From Nesterenkonia aurantiaca (GTDB lineage Bacteria > Actinomycetota > Actinomycetes > Actinomycetales > Micrococcaceae), in assembly GCF_004364585.1 (NCBI RefSeq), contig NZ_SOAN01000003.1, forward strand, positions 240,682 to 304,681: DNA of 64,000 nucleotides, written 5' to 3'. The notes beneath the pieces were generated by a model that was not told where the DNA came from, ran no database searches, and saw only the letters and a list, made by a program, of their open reading frames with translations. The position numbers and the translations under genes were made by a program. Positions 16,094 through 25,762 of this stretch are shown piece after piece (position 1 is the stretch's first letter; every line of letters starts with the position of its first letter).

Positions 16094-17866
16094 ATGAGCA
16101 GCTCGACGCCGGCCACGCCGCCCGAACCCGCTACACCCGAAGCCACGCAGCCCGAATCCGCGACACCCGAACCCGCGGCACCCGAACCAGCGCGTCCCGG
16201 GCCCCGCACGTCGACGGCGGTGGACGCCTTCGCCGAGGACTACTTCGAGCGGCTGCTCGCCCTGGCCCCGGAGGAGGCCACGGTGCTGGGCCGCCCCGGA
16301 GTCGAGACCGAATACGCGGACTACTCCCCGGCCGGACGTGAAGAGGTCGCCCAGCTGCAGCGTGAGACCCTGGCTCAGCTGGCCGGGATGACACCGGAAG
16401 ACCGCATCGATGCGGTGACCCTGCATGCGATGGCGGAGCGGATCGGACTCGACGTGGCGCTGCACGAGTCCGGGCGCACGGAGCTGAACAACCTGGCCTC
16501 GGCACCTCAGACAGTGCGGATGGTGCTGGAGCTGATGCCCGCGCAGAGCGAACAGGACTTCGTGCACATCGCCGGGCGGTTGCACAATCTCCCGGCCGCG
16601 CTCGAAGGCTACTGGGCCTCGCTGGTGAACTCCGCCCAGGCGGGTCAGGTGCCCGCCCAGCGACAGGTCCACGCGGTGGCGGAGCAATGCCGCAGCTACG
16701 CCCTCCCCGAGGGTGCGCTCGCCGGGTACGCGCTCAGCGGCCGCCAGGCGCAGGTCAGCTCCGCCACACAGGAGGCGCTCGCCGCCGGGACCCACGCCGC
16801 GCAGCAGGCCTACCTGCGCCTGGCGGAGCGTCTGGAATCAGAGCTGCTGCCGCAGGCGCCTGCCGCCGACGCGGTGGGCACCGAGGCCTACCGGCTGCAC
16901 AGCCAGTTCTTCACCGGCACCATGCTGGACCTCGAAGAGACCTACCGCTGGGGGCTCGAAGAGCTCGCCCGGCTGGTCGCGGCGCAGGAAGTCGTGGCCC
17001 ACCAGATCAGCCCAGGCGCCTCCGTGGAGGAGGCCAAGGCGATCCTGGACGCGGATCCCGCACGGCAGCTCTCCGGGACCGCGGCGCTGCAGGAATGGAT
17101 GCAGCGACTCTCGGACGAGGCGCTCGCGGCGTTGAAAGACGTGCACTTCGACATTCCGGCCCCGATGGACGTCCTGGAATGCATGATCGCGCCGACTCAG
17201 GACGGCGGGGTCTATTACACCGGACCCAGTGATGACTTCTCCCGGCCGGGCCGGATGTGGTGGTCGGTTCCCGAAGACGATGAACATTTCACCACCTGGA
17301 CCGAGACCACCACCGTCTACCACGAGGGGGTCCCGGGGCATCACCTGCAGATCGCCACCGCGACCCTGGTCAAGGACCGGTTGAACTCCTGGCGCCGTCA
17401 CGGCAGCTTCGTCTCCGGCTTCGCCGAGGGATGGGCGCTCTACGCCGAGCAGCTCATGGCGGAGCTGGGCTTCCTCGCGGACCCCGGAGATCTGATGGGG
17501 ATGTATGACATGCAGCGGATGCGCGCGGCCCGGGTGGTCTTCGACATCGGAGTCCATTGCGGCTTCGAGGCTCCGCCGGAATGGGGCGGGCAGACCTGGA
17601 CCCCTGAACAGGGCAAGGAGTTCCTGCGCGCTCACCTTCCGATCTCCTCAGCACAGCTGGACTTCGAGTTCACCAGGTATCTGGGCTGGCCCGGGCAGGC
17701 GCCGTCCTACAAGGTCGGGCAGCGTGTCTTCGAGGAGCTCCGTGCCGAATGCGAGGCGGCTGCTCGCGAGGCCGGGGAGCCCTTCGACCTGCGCGCCTTC
17801 CATACCGAGCTGCTTGGACTCGGCATGATCGGGCTGGACACACTGCGCTTCGCGATGCGCCCATGA
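16094..17866 (+). CDS. DUF885 family protein, putative metallopeptidase
   Basis: 590 residues. After a Pro/Glu/Ala/Thr-rich N-terminal stretch (about residues 1-35) comes the long helical DUF885 domain, with VYHEGVPGHHLQ near residue 410 as the likely zinc-binding HExxx-HH motif, and the FAEGWALYAEQL block after it. DUF885 members are thought to be oligopeptidase-like, but the substrate is unknown. No signal peptide is evident. It lies five bases after the lpdA stop and shares ATGA with the acetyltransferase that follows, so the three are probably co-transcribed. Confidence 0.88.
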   Translation: MSSSTPATPPEPATPEATQPESATPEPAAPEPARPGPRTSTAVDAFAEDYFERLLALAPEEATVLGRPGVETEYADYSPAGREEVAQLQRETLAQLAGMTPEDRIDAVTLHAMAERIGLDVALHESGRTELNNLASAPQTVRMVLELMPAQSEQDFVHIAGRLHNLPAALEGYWASLVNSAQAGQVPAQRQVHAVAEQCRSYALPEGALAGYALSGRQAQVSSATQEALAAGTHAAQQAYLRLAERLESELLPQAPAADAVGTEAYRLHSQFFTGTMLDLEETYRWGLEELARLVAAQEVVAHQISPGASVEEAKAILDADPARQLSGTAALQEWMQRLSDEALAALKDVHFDIPAPMDVLECMIAPTQDGGVYYTGPSDDFSRPGRMWWSVPEDDEHFTTWTETTTVYHEGVPGHHLQIATATLVKDRLNSWRRHGSFVSGFAEGWALYAEQLMAELGFLADPGDLMGMYDMQRMRAARVVFDIGVHCGFEAPPEWGGQTWTPEQGKEFLRAHLPISSAQLDFEFTRYLGWPGQAPSYKVGQRVFEELRAECEAAAREAGEPFDLRAFHTELLGLGMIGLDTLRFAMRP

Positions 17867-18519
17867 GGCTGCTCCCCGGCCGGAACCGAGACTGGCCGGC
17901 GAGCCCCGCCGGGCAGATCCCCGCCGGACGGGTCGAGCTGCGCCCGCTTGGAACCGAGGATGAGCATCGCTATATGGCGCTGCGCGTGCTCAACAGCGCC
18001 TGGCTCCAGCCCTGGGATGCCACCACTCCTGAGAATCCGGATCCCCGGGACTCCTCGGCCAGCTTCCGGCAGATGGCCCGCAGTCTGGGCCGCAGCGCCC
18101 GGTCCGGCATCCATCTGCCCTGGCTGATCTGGTTCACCGCCCAGGGCGGGACGCCCCAGATGGTCGGACAGCTGACCGTGGGCCCGATCATCGGCGGCTC
18201 CGCTCGGAGCACTTCCCTGGGCTACTGGCTCGACGAGGGGCACGCCGGGCGCGGGATCACTCCCTTCGCGGCGGCGCTGGCCGTGGACCACCTCTTCTTC
18301 GAACGTGGACTGCATCGGGTCGAGGTCGCCGTTCGTCCGGAGAATGTGGCGAGCCTGCGCGTGGTGGAGAAGCTGGGCTTCCGGGAGGAAGGAGTCCGCC
18401 TGCGGTTCCTGCACATCCATGGTGCCTGGCGGGACCACCGGTGCTTCGCGCTGACCCGCGAAGAGATCGGTGAGGGTCTTGTGGCGCGTTGCCGCGGATC
18501 ACAATCCGGTATCGGATAG
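17863..18519 (+). CDS. GNAT N-acetyltransferase, RimJ/RimL type
   Basis: 218 residues starting MRLLPGRNRDW at the ATG overlapping the previous stop. It has the RimJ/RimL layout: VELRPLGTEDE at the front, acetyl-CoA-binding YWLDEGHAGRGITP at about residues 122-135, and the ending VRPENVASLRVVEKLGFREEG. RimJ-type enzymes acetylate the N-terminus of ribosomal proteins; others act on small molecules. The target here is unknown. Confidence 0.87.
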   Translation: MRLLPGRNRDWPASPAGQIPAGRVELRPLGTEDEHRYMALRVLNSAWLQPWDATTPENPDPRDSSASFRQMARSLGRSARSGIHLPWLIWFTAQGGTPQMVGQLTVGPIIGGSARSTSLGYWLDEGHAGRGITPFAAALAVDHLFFERGLHRVEVAVRPENVASLRVVEKLGFREEGVRLRFLHIHGAWRDHRCFALTREEIGEGLVARCRGSQSGIG

Positions 18520-18557
18520 GCTCGGCCTGTACTTCATGAAGGGCAAGGGGGTCAGGG

Positions 18558-19661
18558 ATGCTGGGCATGGAACACACCGAGAGCGCGTTCCTCTCCACGG
18601 TGCAGGGCCTGCCCATCCCCTCCTCCGCGCTCATGGCCCTGATCGCCGTGCTGTTTCTGGGCACCCTGGTCCTGCGCGGACAGCGCCAGGCGACCAGCCT
18701 CGCGGATGCCGCGCCCGCCGCGCATCCGGCTCCGACCCGCGCCGCGGCGTCCTCCCTGGCGGCCACTCCGGCGTCCACGGAGCCGATGATCGGCCCCACC
18801 GCTCAACCCGACACCCACCGAGGGGCGACCATGTCCTCCAGCACCGACCTGCCCAGCAGCGCGAGTTCATCGCACCGCACCGATTCCACACGTTCGGATT
18901 CCGCACGCACCGGTTCCACGCCTGCCGGGTCTTCGTCTCAGCCCGGCTCCGGGTTCCACCTGCACTGGGGACGCACCGTGGTCGCACTCCTGGGAGCGAT
19001 CGCCGCGCTGAGCGCCGTCGTCACCGGGATCCTGGCCCCGCTGACCGCCGTCCCGGCCGCGGTGCCGCTCAGCGCCGCCGTCGTCTTCCTGCTGGCACTG
19101 GTGGCCCTGCGGACCATGGCGGTGCTGCGCCGACGCAGCCTCCGCCGGGCTCGGGTGCAGTCCGCCATTGACGAGGCGATGAACCCGCTGCAGGGCACCG
19201 ACTGGGTGAACCCGACCGAGGCTGGGCTCTTCGACGCGCTGAGCGCCGACGGCCGCGGCACCGGAGGCCCAGACTCCTTGCAGCAGACCGACGAGGACGG
19301 ACTTCCCGTGGGTTTAGAACGAACCTTCGACGCCGAGGTGCAGGCCTCGGGCCCGGTCCTGGGCGAGGCCGCTGAACCGGTCGGGCCCTGGCAGCCGCGA
19401 GCCGTGCCGCGCCCGAAGTACCTGGACCTGGACAAGGCGCAGCGGATCGAGCCGGAGGCGCTCGCGGGACAGACCCCGGCCCCGCGCAGCGACGTCAAGC
19501 TCACCCAGCGCCGGTTCCTGGACACCACGCCTCCCGCGGAGCAGACCCCCGCAGCCGAAGAGGCCGCAGTGCAGCACCCCACCGCTTCGAGGTCCCAGGT
19601 CAAGGCGCCGAAACGTGACTCGATGAACCTCGATGAAGTGCTGAAGCGCCGGCGCGCCTGA
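18558..19661 (+). CDS. membrane protein with Ser/Thr-rich linker, unknown function
   Basis: 367 residues after an AGGGGG site. One membrane helix lies at about residues 23-40, then a low-complexity region (about 42-130) rich in Ala, Ser, Thr and Pro with the short repeat pattern HRTDSTRSDSARTGS. Two more hydrophobic helices follow around 137-190. The C-terminal 180 residues are acidic and probably cytoplasmic, ending in NLDEVLKRRRA. No family recognised. Its TGA overlaps the ATG of the kinase-like gene (ATGA-type coupling). Confidence 0.6.
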   Translation: MLGMEHTESAFLSTVQGLPIPSSALMALIAVLFLGTLVLRGQRQATSLADAAPAAHPAPTRAAASSLAATPASTEPMIGPTAQPDTHRGATMSSSTDLPSSASSSHRTDSTRSDSARTGSTPAGSSSQPGSGFHLHWGRTVVALLGAIAALSAVVTGILAPLTAVPAAVPLSAAVVFLLALVALRTMAVLRRRSLRRARVQSAIDEAMNPLQGTDWVNPTEAGLFDALSADGRGTGGPDSLQQTDEDGLPVGLERTFDAEVQASGPVLGEAAEPVGPWQPRAVPRPKYLDLDKAQRIEPEALAGQTPAPRSDVKLTQRRFLDTTPPAEQTPAAEEAAVQHPTASRSQVKAPKRDSMNLDEVLKRRRA

Positions 19662-20947
19662 TGTCTCGCGGCATGACCCCGGCAGAGCTGGAGGCTAGGC
19701 AGCTGGCGTTCATGGAGTCCTTCGACGCGCACCCCCCGATCGCCGAGGCGATCCAACACACCGGGGTCTACGCGACCAGCGTGCACCTGGAATCGCTGCA
19801 GCACCGCCCGGGGGCCGGGGTGACCGGGGTCTACCGGGTCGCGACCGGACGTCCCGTGATGCCGCGCGGCGGACCGGCGGGGTCCTATACCGAGACCTCT
19901 GACCACGTGGACGAGCTCTACGTGGGCATGACCACCGAACCGGTGTCCGCCGAAGCAGACGGGGTCGTGCAGTCCCACAGCCCCTACGGTCGACTCTCGA
20001 TCTGGCAGCATCCGCTGGACCCCGCGCTTCCGGGTCTGCGCATCGCCGCCGACCCGGATTCGGTCCGCAATGTCTGGGGGGCCGGCCGCGACCTGGTCAG
20101 CCTGGAGACCATCAGCTACCGTCCGCTGCGCCGCGCGGTGATCGCCGCAGAGTTCGACGACGGCACCCGCCTGTTCCTGAAGGTGCTGCGCGCTCGGCGC
20201 GCCCAGCACCTGCACACCCGGCACCAGCTGCTGCTCGACGCCGGCGTCCCGGCCGCCGTGCCGGTCCGGGAGCCGGTGCTCGACGTGGTCGCGCTGCGAG
20301 AAGGTTCGGGGGAGTCCCTGGCCGAATACTTCCTTGCGGACGGCGCCGCCGCAGCTGGGCCGGAGCGGTTCATCGATCTGCTCGAGAAGCTCCCGGCCGA
20401 GGTGATGACGCTCCCGGCACGGGAGGCCTGGACCGACCGGCTCTCCGCCTATGCCTCGGCGGCGACCTCGGCGCTGCCCGGGGCCACCGAACGCATCTCG
20501 GCGCTGGTGGAACATATCAGCACGGTGCTTCCGCTGACCGACCGTGGTCCGGTGGTGCCCACCCATGGGGACTTCTACGAGGCCAACCTGCTGATGCGCG
20601 GCGGGGAGGTCTCCGCGCTGTTGGATGTGGATTCCCTGGGCCCGGGGTACCGGGTAGATGACCTCGCATGCTTCCTGGGACACCTCGCGGTGCTGCCGGC
20701 GGTGGACCCGCGCTATGTCCATGTCCCGGCGGCGTTCCAACGCTTCGCCGCTGGCTTCGCCGCCACGGTGGACGCGCACGCGCTGCGGGTGCGCACCGCC
20801 GCAGTGGCGCTGTCGCTGGTGGCCGGAGCCCGGGACACCCGCCGGGCGCAGTGGCAGGCTCAGGCTGAGCAGCGGCTCGCCTGCGCCGAGGCCGTGGTGG
20901 GTCTGCGTTCTGCGGGCCCGGCGCTGCCGCAATGGCCGCAGCTCTAG
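19661..20947 (+). CDS. aminoglycoside-phosphotransferase-fold kinase
   Basis: 428 residues. The C-terminal half carries the APH/choline-kinase signature: PTHGDFYEANLL (Brenner motif, catalytic Asp) followed by LLDVDSLGPGYRVDDLA, where the DxD-like Asp binds Mg. The N-terminal lobe is longer than usual (about 150 extra residues) and divergent. Such proteins phosphorylate antibiotics, sugars, choline or homoserine; the substrate is not evident. It is coupled to the upstream membrane protein gene. Resistance function should not be assumed. Confidence 0.75.
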   Translation: MSRGMTPAELEARQLAFMESFDAHPPIAEAIQHTGVYATSVHLESLQHRPGAGVTGVYRVATGRPVMPRGGPAGSYTETSDHVDELYVGMTTEPVSAEADGVVQSHSPYGRLSIWQHPLDPALPGLRIAADPDSVRNVWGAGRDLVSLETISYRPLRRAVIAAEFDDGTRLFLKVLRARRAQHLHTRHQLLLDAGVPAAVPVREPVLDVVALREGSGESLAEYFLADGAAAAGPERFIDLLEKLPAEVMTLPAREAWTDRLSAYASAATSALPGATERISALVEHISTVLPLTDRGPVVPTHGDFYEANLLMRGGEVSALLDVDSLGPGYRVDDLACFLGHLAVLPAVDPRYVHVPAAFQRFAAGFAATVDAHALRVRTAAVALSLVAGARDTRRAQWQAQAEQRLACAEAVVGLRSAGPALPQWPQL

Positions 20948-20972
20948 AGGTACCTCCGCGAGAAGTCCTGGC

Positions 20973-21431
20973 TCAGGTGCTCGGCCAGCAGATCCGGGTG
21001 TGCCATTTCGCCGGATCGGGCTCGAGCGCCGGATCGGTGAGGTAGCTCTCCCACATCACCGGGCCGGGGCTGATCCCGGCCTCCGCGAAGTACCGTTCGA
21101 CCTCGGAGTAGGTGCGCTCAAGCGTGTCGTAGGACCCGATGTGGATCGCCTCCACCAGGCGGCCGCCGGGCAGGAGGCCCGGGGCCACGTCCCCGTCCGG
21201 GGTGATGGTCGAGGGGACCGGGAAGCCTGCCTCGACATCCACCGATTCTCCCGGGGAGCCGTGGTACTTGCCGAACGGCGGGCCCGCCGGGCTGAGCCCC
21301 TGCGCAACCAGCGCCTGCATGGTCTCCTCGAACGCCCGAGAGAAGAAGTCGGTCAGACCTGCCATGGGGACCCGGTCCCGGATCCCGGCGGTGTGCTGTT
21401 CAGGGCTCTGGATGATCTTGATATCGGTCAT
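20973..21431 (-). CDS. GyrI-like (AraC effector-binding) domain protein
   Basis: 152 residues from an ATG preceded by AGGAG. It has the SHS2/GyrI layout: IIQSPEQHTAGIRDRVP at the start, the PPFGKYHG element, a beta strand with VDVEAGFPVP and the GSYDTLERTYSEVERYF helix near 100-115. Stand-alone GyrI domains bind or hydrolyse small cyclic or aromatic compounds. No DNA-binding domain is attached. It is convergent with the kinase gene. Confidence 0.8.
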   Translation of the reverse strand: MTDIKIIQSPEQHTAGIRDRVPMAGLTDFFSRAFEETMQALVAQGLSPAGPPFGKYHGSPGESVDVEAGFPVPSTITPDGDVAPGLLPGGRLVEAIHIGSYDTLERTYSEVERYFAEAGISPGPVMWESYLTDPALEPDPAKWHTRICWPST

Positions 21432-21497
21432 GCAGTGATGCTCCTGCGCCAGACGCGGCTCCGGTAGAGCCGAACGTCCCTGCGCGGATGTGGCGGG

Positions 21498-23237
21498 TCA
21501 GCTGCGCATCCGACGCTTGAGCCGGGTGAGCTTGCGGCGCAGGTCCGCTGCGGCTTCAGCCTTGCCCTGCCGCATCAGTGCCTCGATCTGACCCTCCAGG
21601 GCGTCTGCCATCAGGGAGGGGCTGGCCTCGCGCTCGTCGGTGGACATCCGGAAGATCGTCTCGGCCTCGTCGGCTCGCCCCATCTCCAGCAGCACCTTGG
21701 CCGCGAAGACCTCAGCGTCCCCGGCGGCGTCCTCGTCCCCGGCCTCGGCGAAGAGGTCCGCGGCCTCCAGTCCCGCGGCCACTGCCTTGGTCCCCTCGCC
21801 CAGCGCCGTCCAGCCGCGGGCCAGCGAATCGGTGATGTCCGCGCGCTGCCAGGTCGTCCCGTGTTCCCGGGCCAGCTCCAGGGCCCGATCCAGGTGGCCG
21901 ATCCCGGTCTCGTCCTCGGCGCGGGTGAGCAGGTGTCCCAGCGAATGCAGCGCCTGCAGCAACACCTGCGGGTCGAGGTCCTCGCTGTGCTCGACCAGTT
22001 CGAGTCCACGCTCGTAGTGCCCGCGGGCGACCTCGAGGCGGTCCAGCGAGGCGGCCAGCGCCCCGGCGGCGAGATGGGCACGCGCCGCCTCATCGGTCTC
22101 GTCGATCTCGCCGAAGAGCTCCGCTGCCTCGTTCCAGTGCACCATGGCCTCCAGCGGTCGTTTCAGATGGGTCACGGCATGGCCGAGCCCCATCAGGGCC
22201 CTGGCCCGGGTGGACCGGTCCTCCTCGGAGCCGCCCAGGCGGACCGAGAGGGCATCGAGCACCTTCTCGGCCTCGGGGTAGTCGTCGAGTTCCAGCAGCT
22301 GCTGGCCCAGGGCCAGACTCAGGAGCCGCGATTCGCGGAACTCCCCGAGCTCGGCCTGCTGCACCGCGACCCGCCAGGCCAGGACCGAGGCGTCGCCGTC
22401 GTCCTCTTCTCCGGTGAGCCCGGCCAGCAGCGCGGCGGCCGAGGCGGCGCCCTTGCGCACCCGGGCAGCGGCGTAGAGCTCCACCGAGTGCAGCGCGGCG
22501 TCGATGGCGGCGAGGTTGCGGTCTTCGTGATGGTGGATGGTGGCCTGCAGCATCGCCATCGCGCCGTGCACCGCCCGGTTCGCGTGGGAGGCGAGCACCA
22601 GTTCCGCCGTGCGCAGCGCCTGGGTGGTCTCCCCGGAGAGCAGCAGCGTATGAGCCAGGAACATTCTGGCCCCGGCCAGCGCCTCGGTACGGTCCAGGCT
22701 GGTCAGGATCGTGCAGGTCTCTTGGACGATCGGCAGAGCCGATTCTGGTCCCTCGTCCTGAAGTCGGCGGACCGCCAGGGAGGAGAGCACATCGGCAAGC
22801 TCCACCGTGACGTCGCCGCGCGTCTGGTCCTCCCGGCGCAGGTCATCGGCGACCCGGGAGAGGATCTCGGCCTCCACCCGGTCCGGCTCGCGCAGCAGCA
22901 TCGCGCCGAGCTCGTCCTCCACCCGTGCCTGCCGGAAGCGGCCCAGCTCGCGCAGCAGACGCAGACGCGCCGCGATGAACGGCGCCGAGGCCGCGGAGTC
23001 CCCGCGCATCTCGTGGACCCCGGCCAGGATGCGCAGCAGCATCAGCCGGTTCTCCGGGTCCTCCCCGCCGGGGGCACGCAGTCCGGCCTCGGCGGCTTCA
23101 GCGGCCGAACGGAACCGTTCGCCGTAGGCGCCCTCGTAGGCCAGGTCCAGCCAGCCCGCCGCGGTCTGTGCGGGCACAGTTGTCCCACCGGCGGCCTCGA
23201 GGAGTGCCGTCAGACGCGGAATCAGCGGACTCGTCAT
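21498..23237 (-). CDS. tetratricopeptide-type repeat protein
   Basis: 579 residues built almost wholly of paired amphipathic helices with TPR spacing (for example ALMGLGHAVTHLKRPLEAM and ALHSLGHLLTRAEDETG), strongly acidic. TPR solenoids act as protein-binding scaffolds; the partner is unknown. MTSPLIPRL is taken as the start, since TAGTCT lies seven bases before that ATG. An upstream in-frame start would run through the neighbour's promoter. It is divergent from the lipoprotein gene with a 46-base gap. Confidence 0.8.
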   Translation of the reverse strand: MTSPLIPRLTALLEAAGGTTVPAQTAAGWLDLAYEGAYGERFRSAAEAAEAGLRAPGGEDPENRLMLLRILAGVHEMRGDSAASAPFIAARLRLLRELGRFRQARVEDELGAMLLREPDRVEAEILSRVADDLRREDQTRGDVTVELADVLSSLAVRRLQDEGPESALPIVQETCTILTSLDRTEALAGARMFLAHTLLLSGETTQALRTAELVLASHANRAVHGAMAMLQATIHHHEDRNLAAIDAALHSVELYAAARVRKGAASAAALLAGLTGEEDDGDASVLAWRVAVQQAELGEFRESRLLSLALGQQLLELDDYPEAEKVLDALSVRLGGSEEDRSTRARALMGLGHAVTHLKRPLEAMVHWNEAAELFGEIDETDEAARAHLAAGALAASLDRLEVARGHYERGLELVEHSEDLDPQVLLQALHSLGHLLTRAEDETGIGHLDRALELAREHGTTWQRADITDSLARGWTALGEGTKAVAAGLEAADLFAEAGDEDAAGDAEVFAAKVLLEMGRADEAETIFRMSTDEREASPSLMADALEGQIEALMRQGKAEAAADLRRKLTRLKRRMRS

Positions 23238-23244
23238 CTGCACC

Positions 23245-23250
23245 AGACTA
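23245..23250 (-). promoter_or_regulatory. -10 box of the TPR gene
   Basis: TAGTCT on the minus strand, seven bases before the ATG at 23237; leaderless arrangement. It is back to back with the lipoprotein promoter 20 bases away. Confidence 0.45.
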
Positions 23251-23270
23251 GCGCCGATCGGGTGCCGCCG

Positions 23271-23276
23271 TAGAAT
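23271..23276 (+). promoter_or_regulatory. -10 box of the lipoprotein gene
   Basis: TAGAAT, seven bases before the ATG at 23284. This decides between that ATG and an in-frame ATG at 23275 which overlaps the box itself. Confidence 0.5.
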
Positions 23277-23283
23277 GACGATC

Positions 23284-24246
23284 ATGACTTTTTCCCCTGT
23301 GGCGCCCTCGCGCGTCCGCCGCGTCACGGGGTGCACCGCAATCACCGCCGCCGCGGTCCTGGTCGCCACGGGCTGTTCACCGCCGCCGTCGGCGGAGGAG
23401 CCCACCGGCAGCGCGGCAGAGCGAGCCTGGACGATCGCGGTGGGGGAGCACCCGTTGGATCAGACCATCGCCAATGTCTACGCCCTGGCGCTGAGCTCCC
23501 GGGACACTCCTGCGGTCGTGGATGCCTCCGATCGCGGCCCCGGGGAGCTGGTCCTTGAGGATCAGACCGACCTGGTCCTCGGCCGCTCTGAGACGTTCGC
23601 CCGGCAGCTGGACCCCGAGGCGTTCGCCGAGCTGGAGCAGCCGAGCCCGGCGGAGCTGCTGGGCGTGATCGAGGAAAGCCTTGGTGAACAGGCCGAGCTG
23701 CTGGAGCCCACCTCGGCGGTGCTCGGCAGCTCCCTGGTGATCACCTCGATCACCGCCGAGCTCAATGAGATCACCACCGAGGGGGAGGTCGAGGATTCCG
23801 CCTTCGCCGAGGCCTGCGACGAGCTGCGCATCGGGGCGCGCCTGGACCTGCCCGCCCCGGAGCCGCTGCTGGCCGAGGTCTATGACTGCGAGCCCGCGGA
23901 GATCGTTCTGGCGGAGGAGGCCGACCTGCTCGACGCGCTGATCACCGCGCAGCTCGATGCGGTGATCCTCACGACGACACAACCGGGCATCGAGGAGCAG
24001 GGACTGATCGCGCTCAGCGACACGGAGCGCGCCTTCCCGCAGGAGCAGTTCGTCCCGGTGGTCTCGGCGGAGATCGCCGAAGAGGTCCCCGGTGTGGCGG
24101 TGGAGCTGGCTCAGGCGTTGAACGAGGACGCCCTGGTCACGCTGCGCCGACTCATCGACGGAGACCAGGGGCTGAGCCCCCAGGAGGCGGCGGAGTACTG
24201 GCTGGTCCAGGAGGGCTTCGTCGCGGAGCCAGAAGACTGGGGCTGA
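23284..24246 (+). CDS. lipoprotein resembling a betaine/choline-binding protein
   Basis: 320 residues. A basic N-region and hydrophobic core end in VATGC, giving lipid-anchored Cys31. The mature part is very acidic. Its last 120 residues follow the pattern of OpuAC/ProX substrate-binding proteins (LITAQLDAVILTT.., then FPQEQFVPVVSAEI), a type II periplasmic-binding fold. The ligand-cage aromatic residues cannot be matched with certainty, and no permease or ATPase gene lies beside it. So it is either an orphan binding protein or a diverged one. Function uncertain. Confidence 0.65.
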   Translation: MTFSPVAPSRVRRVTGCTAITAAAVLVATGCSPPPSAEEPTGSAAERAWTIAVGEHPLDQTIANVYALALSSRDTPAVVDASDRGPGELVLEDQTDLVLGRSETFARQLDPEAFAELEQPSPAELLGVIEESLGEQAELLEPTSAVLGSSLVITSITAELNEITTEGEVEDSAFAEACDELRIGARLDLPAPEPLLAEVYDCEPAEIVLAEEADLLDALITAQLDAVILTTTQPGIEEQGLIALSDTERAFPQEQFVPVVSAEIAEEVPGVAVELAQALNEDALVTLRRLIDGDQGLSPQEAAEYWLVQEGFVAEPEDWG

Positions 24247-24312
24247 GACCTCCGGGCAACTCGCCGAACAGGTTCTGGGCTGTAACGTCCCGACAGGGAC
24301 CGTGGCATAAGG

Positions 24313-24318
24313 CACAAT
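24313..24318 (+). promoter_or_regulatory. -10 box of the first alaA-type gene
   Basis: CACAAT, six bases before the ATG at 24325; leaderless arrangement. Confidence 0.4.
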
Positions 24319-24324
24319 CTGGTC

Positions 24325-25563
24325 ATGGAGGAATTCGAGGACTTCACTCAGGCCCAGAAGCTCCGCAACGTGCGGTACGACGTGCGCGGACCCATCGCAG
24401 TGGAAGCCGCGCGACTAGAGCGCGCGGGCCACCGGATCACCAAGCTGAACATCGGCAATATGGCGCCCTTCGGCTTCGACGCCCCGGACTCGATCCTGGT
24501 GGACATGATCAAGAACCTGCCCAGCTCGCAGGGCTACTCCGAGTCCCAGGGCATCTACTCGGCGCGGACCGCGGTGGCGCAGTACTACCAGTCCCGCGGT
24601 ATGCGCGACGCCGAGGTCTCGGACGTGATCCTGGGCAACGGGGTCTCCGAGCTGATCACCATGGTGCTGCAGGCGCTGATCAATCCCGGCGACGAGGTCC
24701 TCATCCCGGCTCCGGACTACCCGCTGTGGACCGCGATCACCACCTTGTGCAGCGGACGTGCGGTCCACTACATCTGTGACGAGGAGAACTACTGGTGGCC
24801 GGACCCGGAGGAGGTCGAGTCCAAGATCACGGACCGCACCAAGGCCCTGGTGCTGATCAACCCGAACAACCCGACCGGGGCGGTCTATCCCCGCGAGATC
24901 CTCGAGGCGATGGTGGACATCGCCCGGCGGCACAACCTGATCCTGCTCTCCGATGAGATCTACGAGAAGATCACCTTCGACGACGCCGAGATGATCAACG
25001 CCTGCACGTTGGCCGACGACGTCTTCACGATCACCTTCTCCGGGCTCTCCAAGACCTGGCGCGTGGCGGGCTTCCGCTCCGGCTGGCTCTACATGTCAGG
25101 ACCCAAGCACCGCGCGAAGAACTACATCGAGGGCCTGAACCTGATGTCGAACCTGCGCATGTGCCCCAACGTCCCGGCGCAGCACGCGATCCAGACCGCA
25201 CTCGGCGGTTACCAGTCCGTGGAGGAGTTCATCCGGCCCGGCGGCAGGCTCTACGAGCAGCGCAACGTCGCGCATAAGCTGCTCTCCGAGATCGAGGGGG
25301 TCGACGTCCATCAGGCCGACGGCGCGCTGTATCTCTTCCCGCGGCTGGACCCGAAGATCTACCCGATCCAGAACGACGAGGCCTTCGTGATGGAGCTGCT
25401 GCGCCAGCAGAAGATACTGGTCTCCCACGGGCGGGCGTTCAACTGGATCGACGACAACCATTTCCGGCTGGTCTCGCTGCCGCCGGTGGAGGAGCTCGAA
25501 GAGGCCATCGCCGGGATCGCCGACTTCCTCGCCTCCTACCGAGACGCGTTCGCTCGAGCCTGA
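24325..25563 (+). CDS. alanine aminotransferase-like PLP enzyme, copy 1
   Basis: 412 residues of fold-type I aminotransferases, very close in pattern to E. coli AlaA (VRYDVRGPI, KLNIGN, APFGFDAPDSI). It should move an amino group between alanine or similar amino acids and 2-oxoglutarate. The PLP lysine is K243 in FSGLSKTWRVAG, the Asn-Pro motif is INPNNPTGAVYP, and the Arg that binds the carboxylate is in the HFRLVSLP region. At residue 53 or so the conserved NIGNPAPFG reads NIGNMAPFG. It is followed 199 bases later by a paralog of exactly equal length. Confidence 0.9.
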   Translation: MEEFEDFTQAQKLRNVRYDVRGPIAVEAARLERAGHRITKLNIGNMAPFGFDAPDSILVDMIKNLPSSQGYSESQGIYSARTAVAQYYQSRGMRDAEVSDVILGNGVSELITMVLQALINPGDEVLIPAPDYPLWTAITTLCSGRAVHYICDEENYWWPDPEEVESKITDRTKALVLINPNNPTGAVYPREILEAMVDIARRHNLILLSDEIYEKITFDDAEMINACTLADDVFTITFSGLSKTWRVAGFRSGWLYMSGPKHRAKNYIEGLNLMSNLRMCPNVPAQHAIQTALGGYQSVEEFIRPGGRLYEQRNVAHKLLSEIEGVDVHQADGALYLFPRLDPKIYPIQNDEAFVMELLRQQKILVSHGRAFNWIDDNHFRLVSLPPVEELEEAIAGIADFLASYRDAFARA

Positions 25564-25762
25564 GCGCGGGGCAGGAGCGAGACCGAGGCCGCGACCCACC
25601 GGGGCCTCGATCGACAGAGACCGCGACCAGGAGAGACCGCGACCGACCGAGCGCGCGCAGGACTGTTCCCGTCAAGACCGGCGCCGGAACACGCTCAGCA
25701 TGTGAAACAGGGGCGTTCTTTCACCCCGGAAGGTGCAGGATAGGACAGTGCGTAACTCCAGG

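Noticed and set aside
19661..20947. Aminoglycoside resistance gene
   Set aside because: Only the general kinase fold is supported; substrate residues of true APH enzymes cannot be identified and the N-terminal lobe is divergent.
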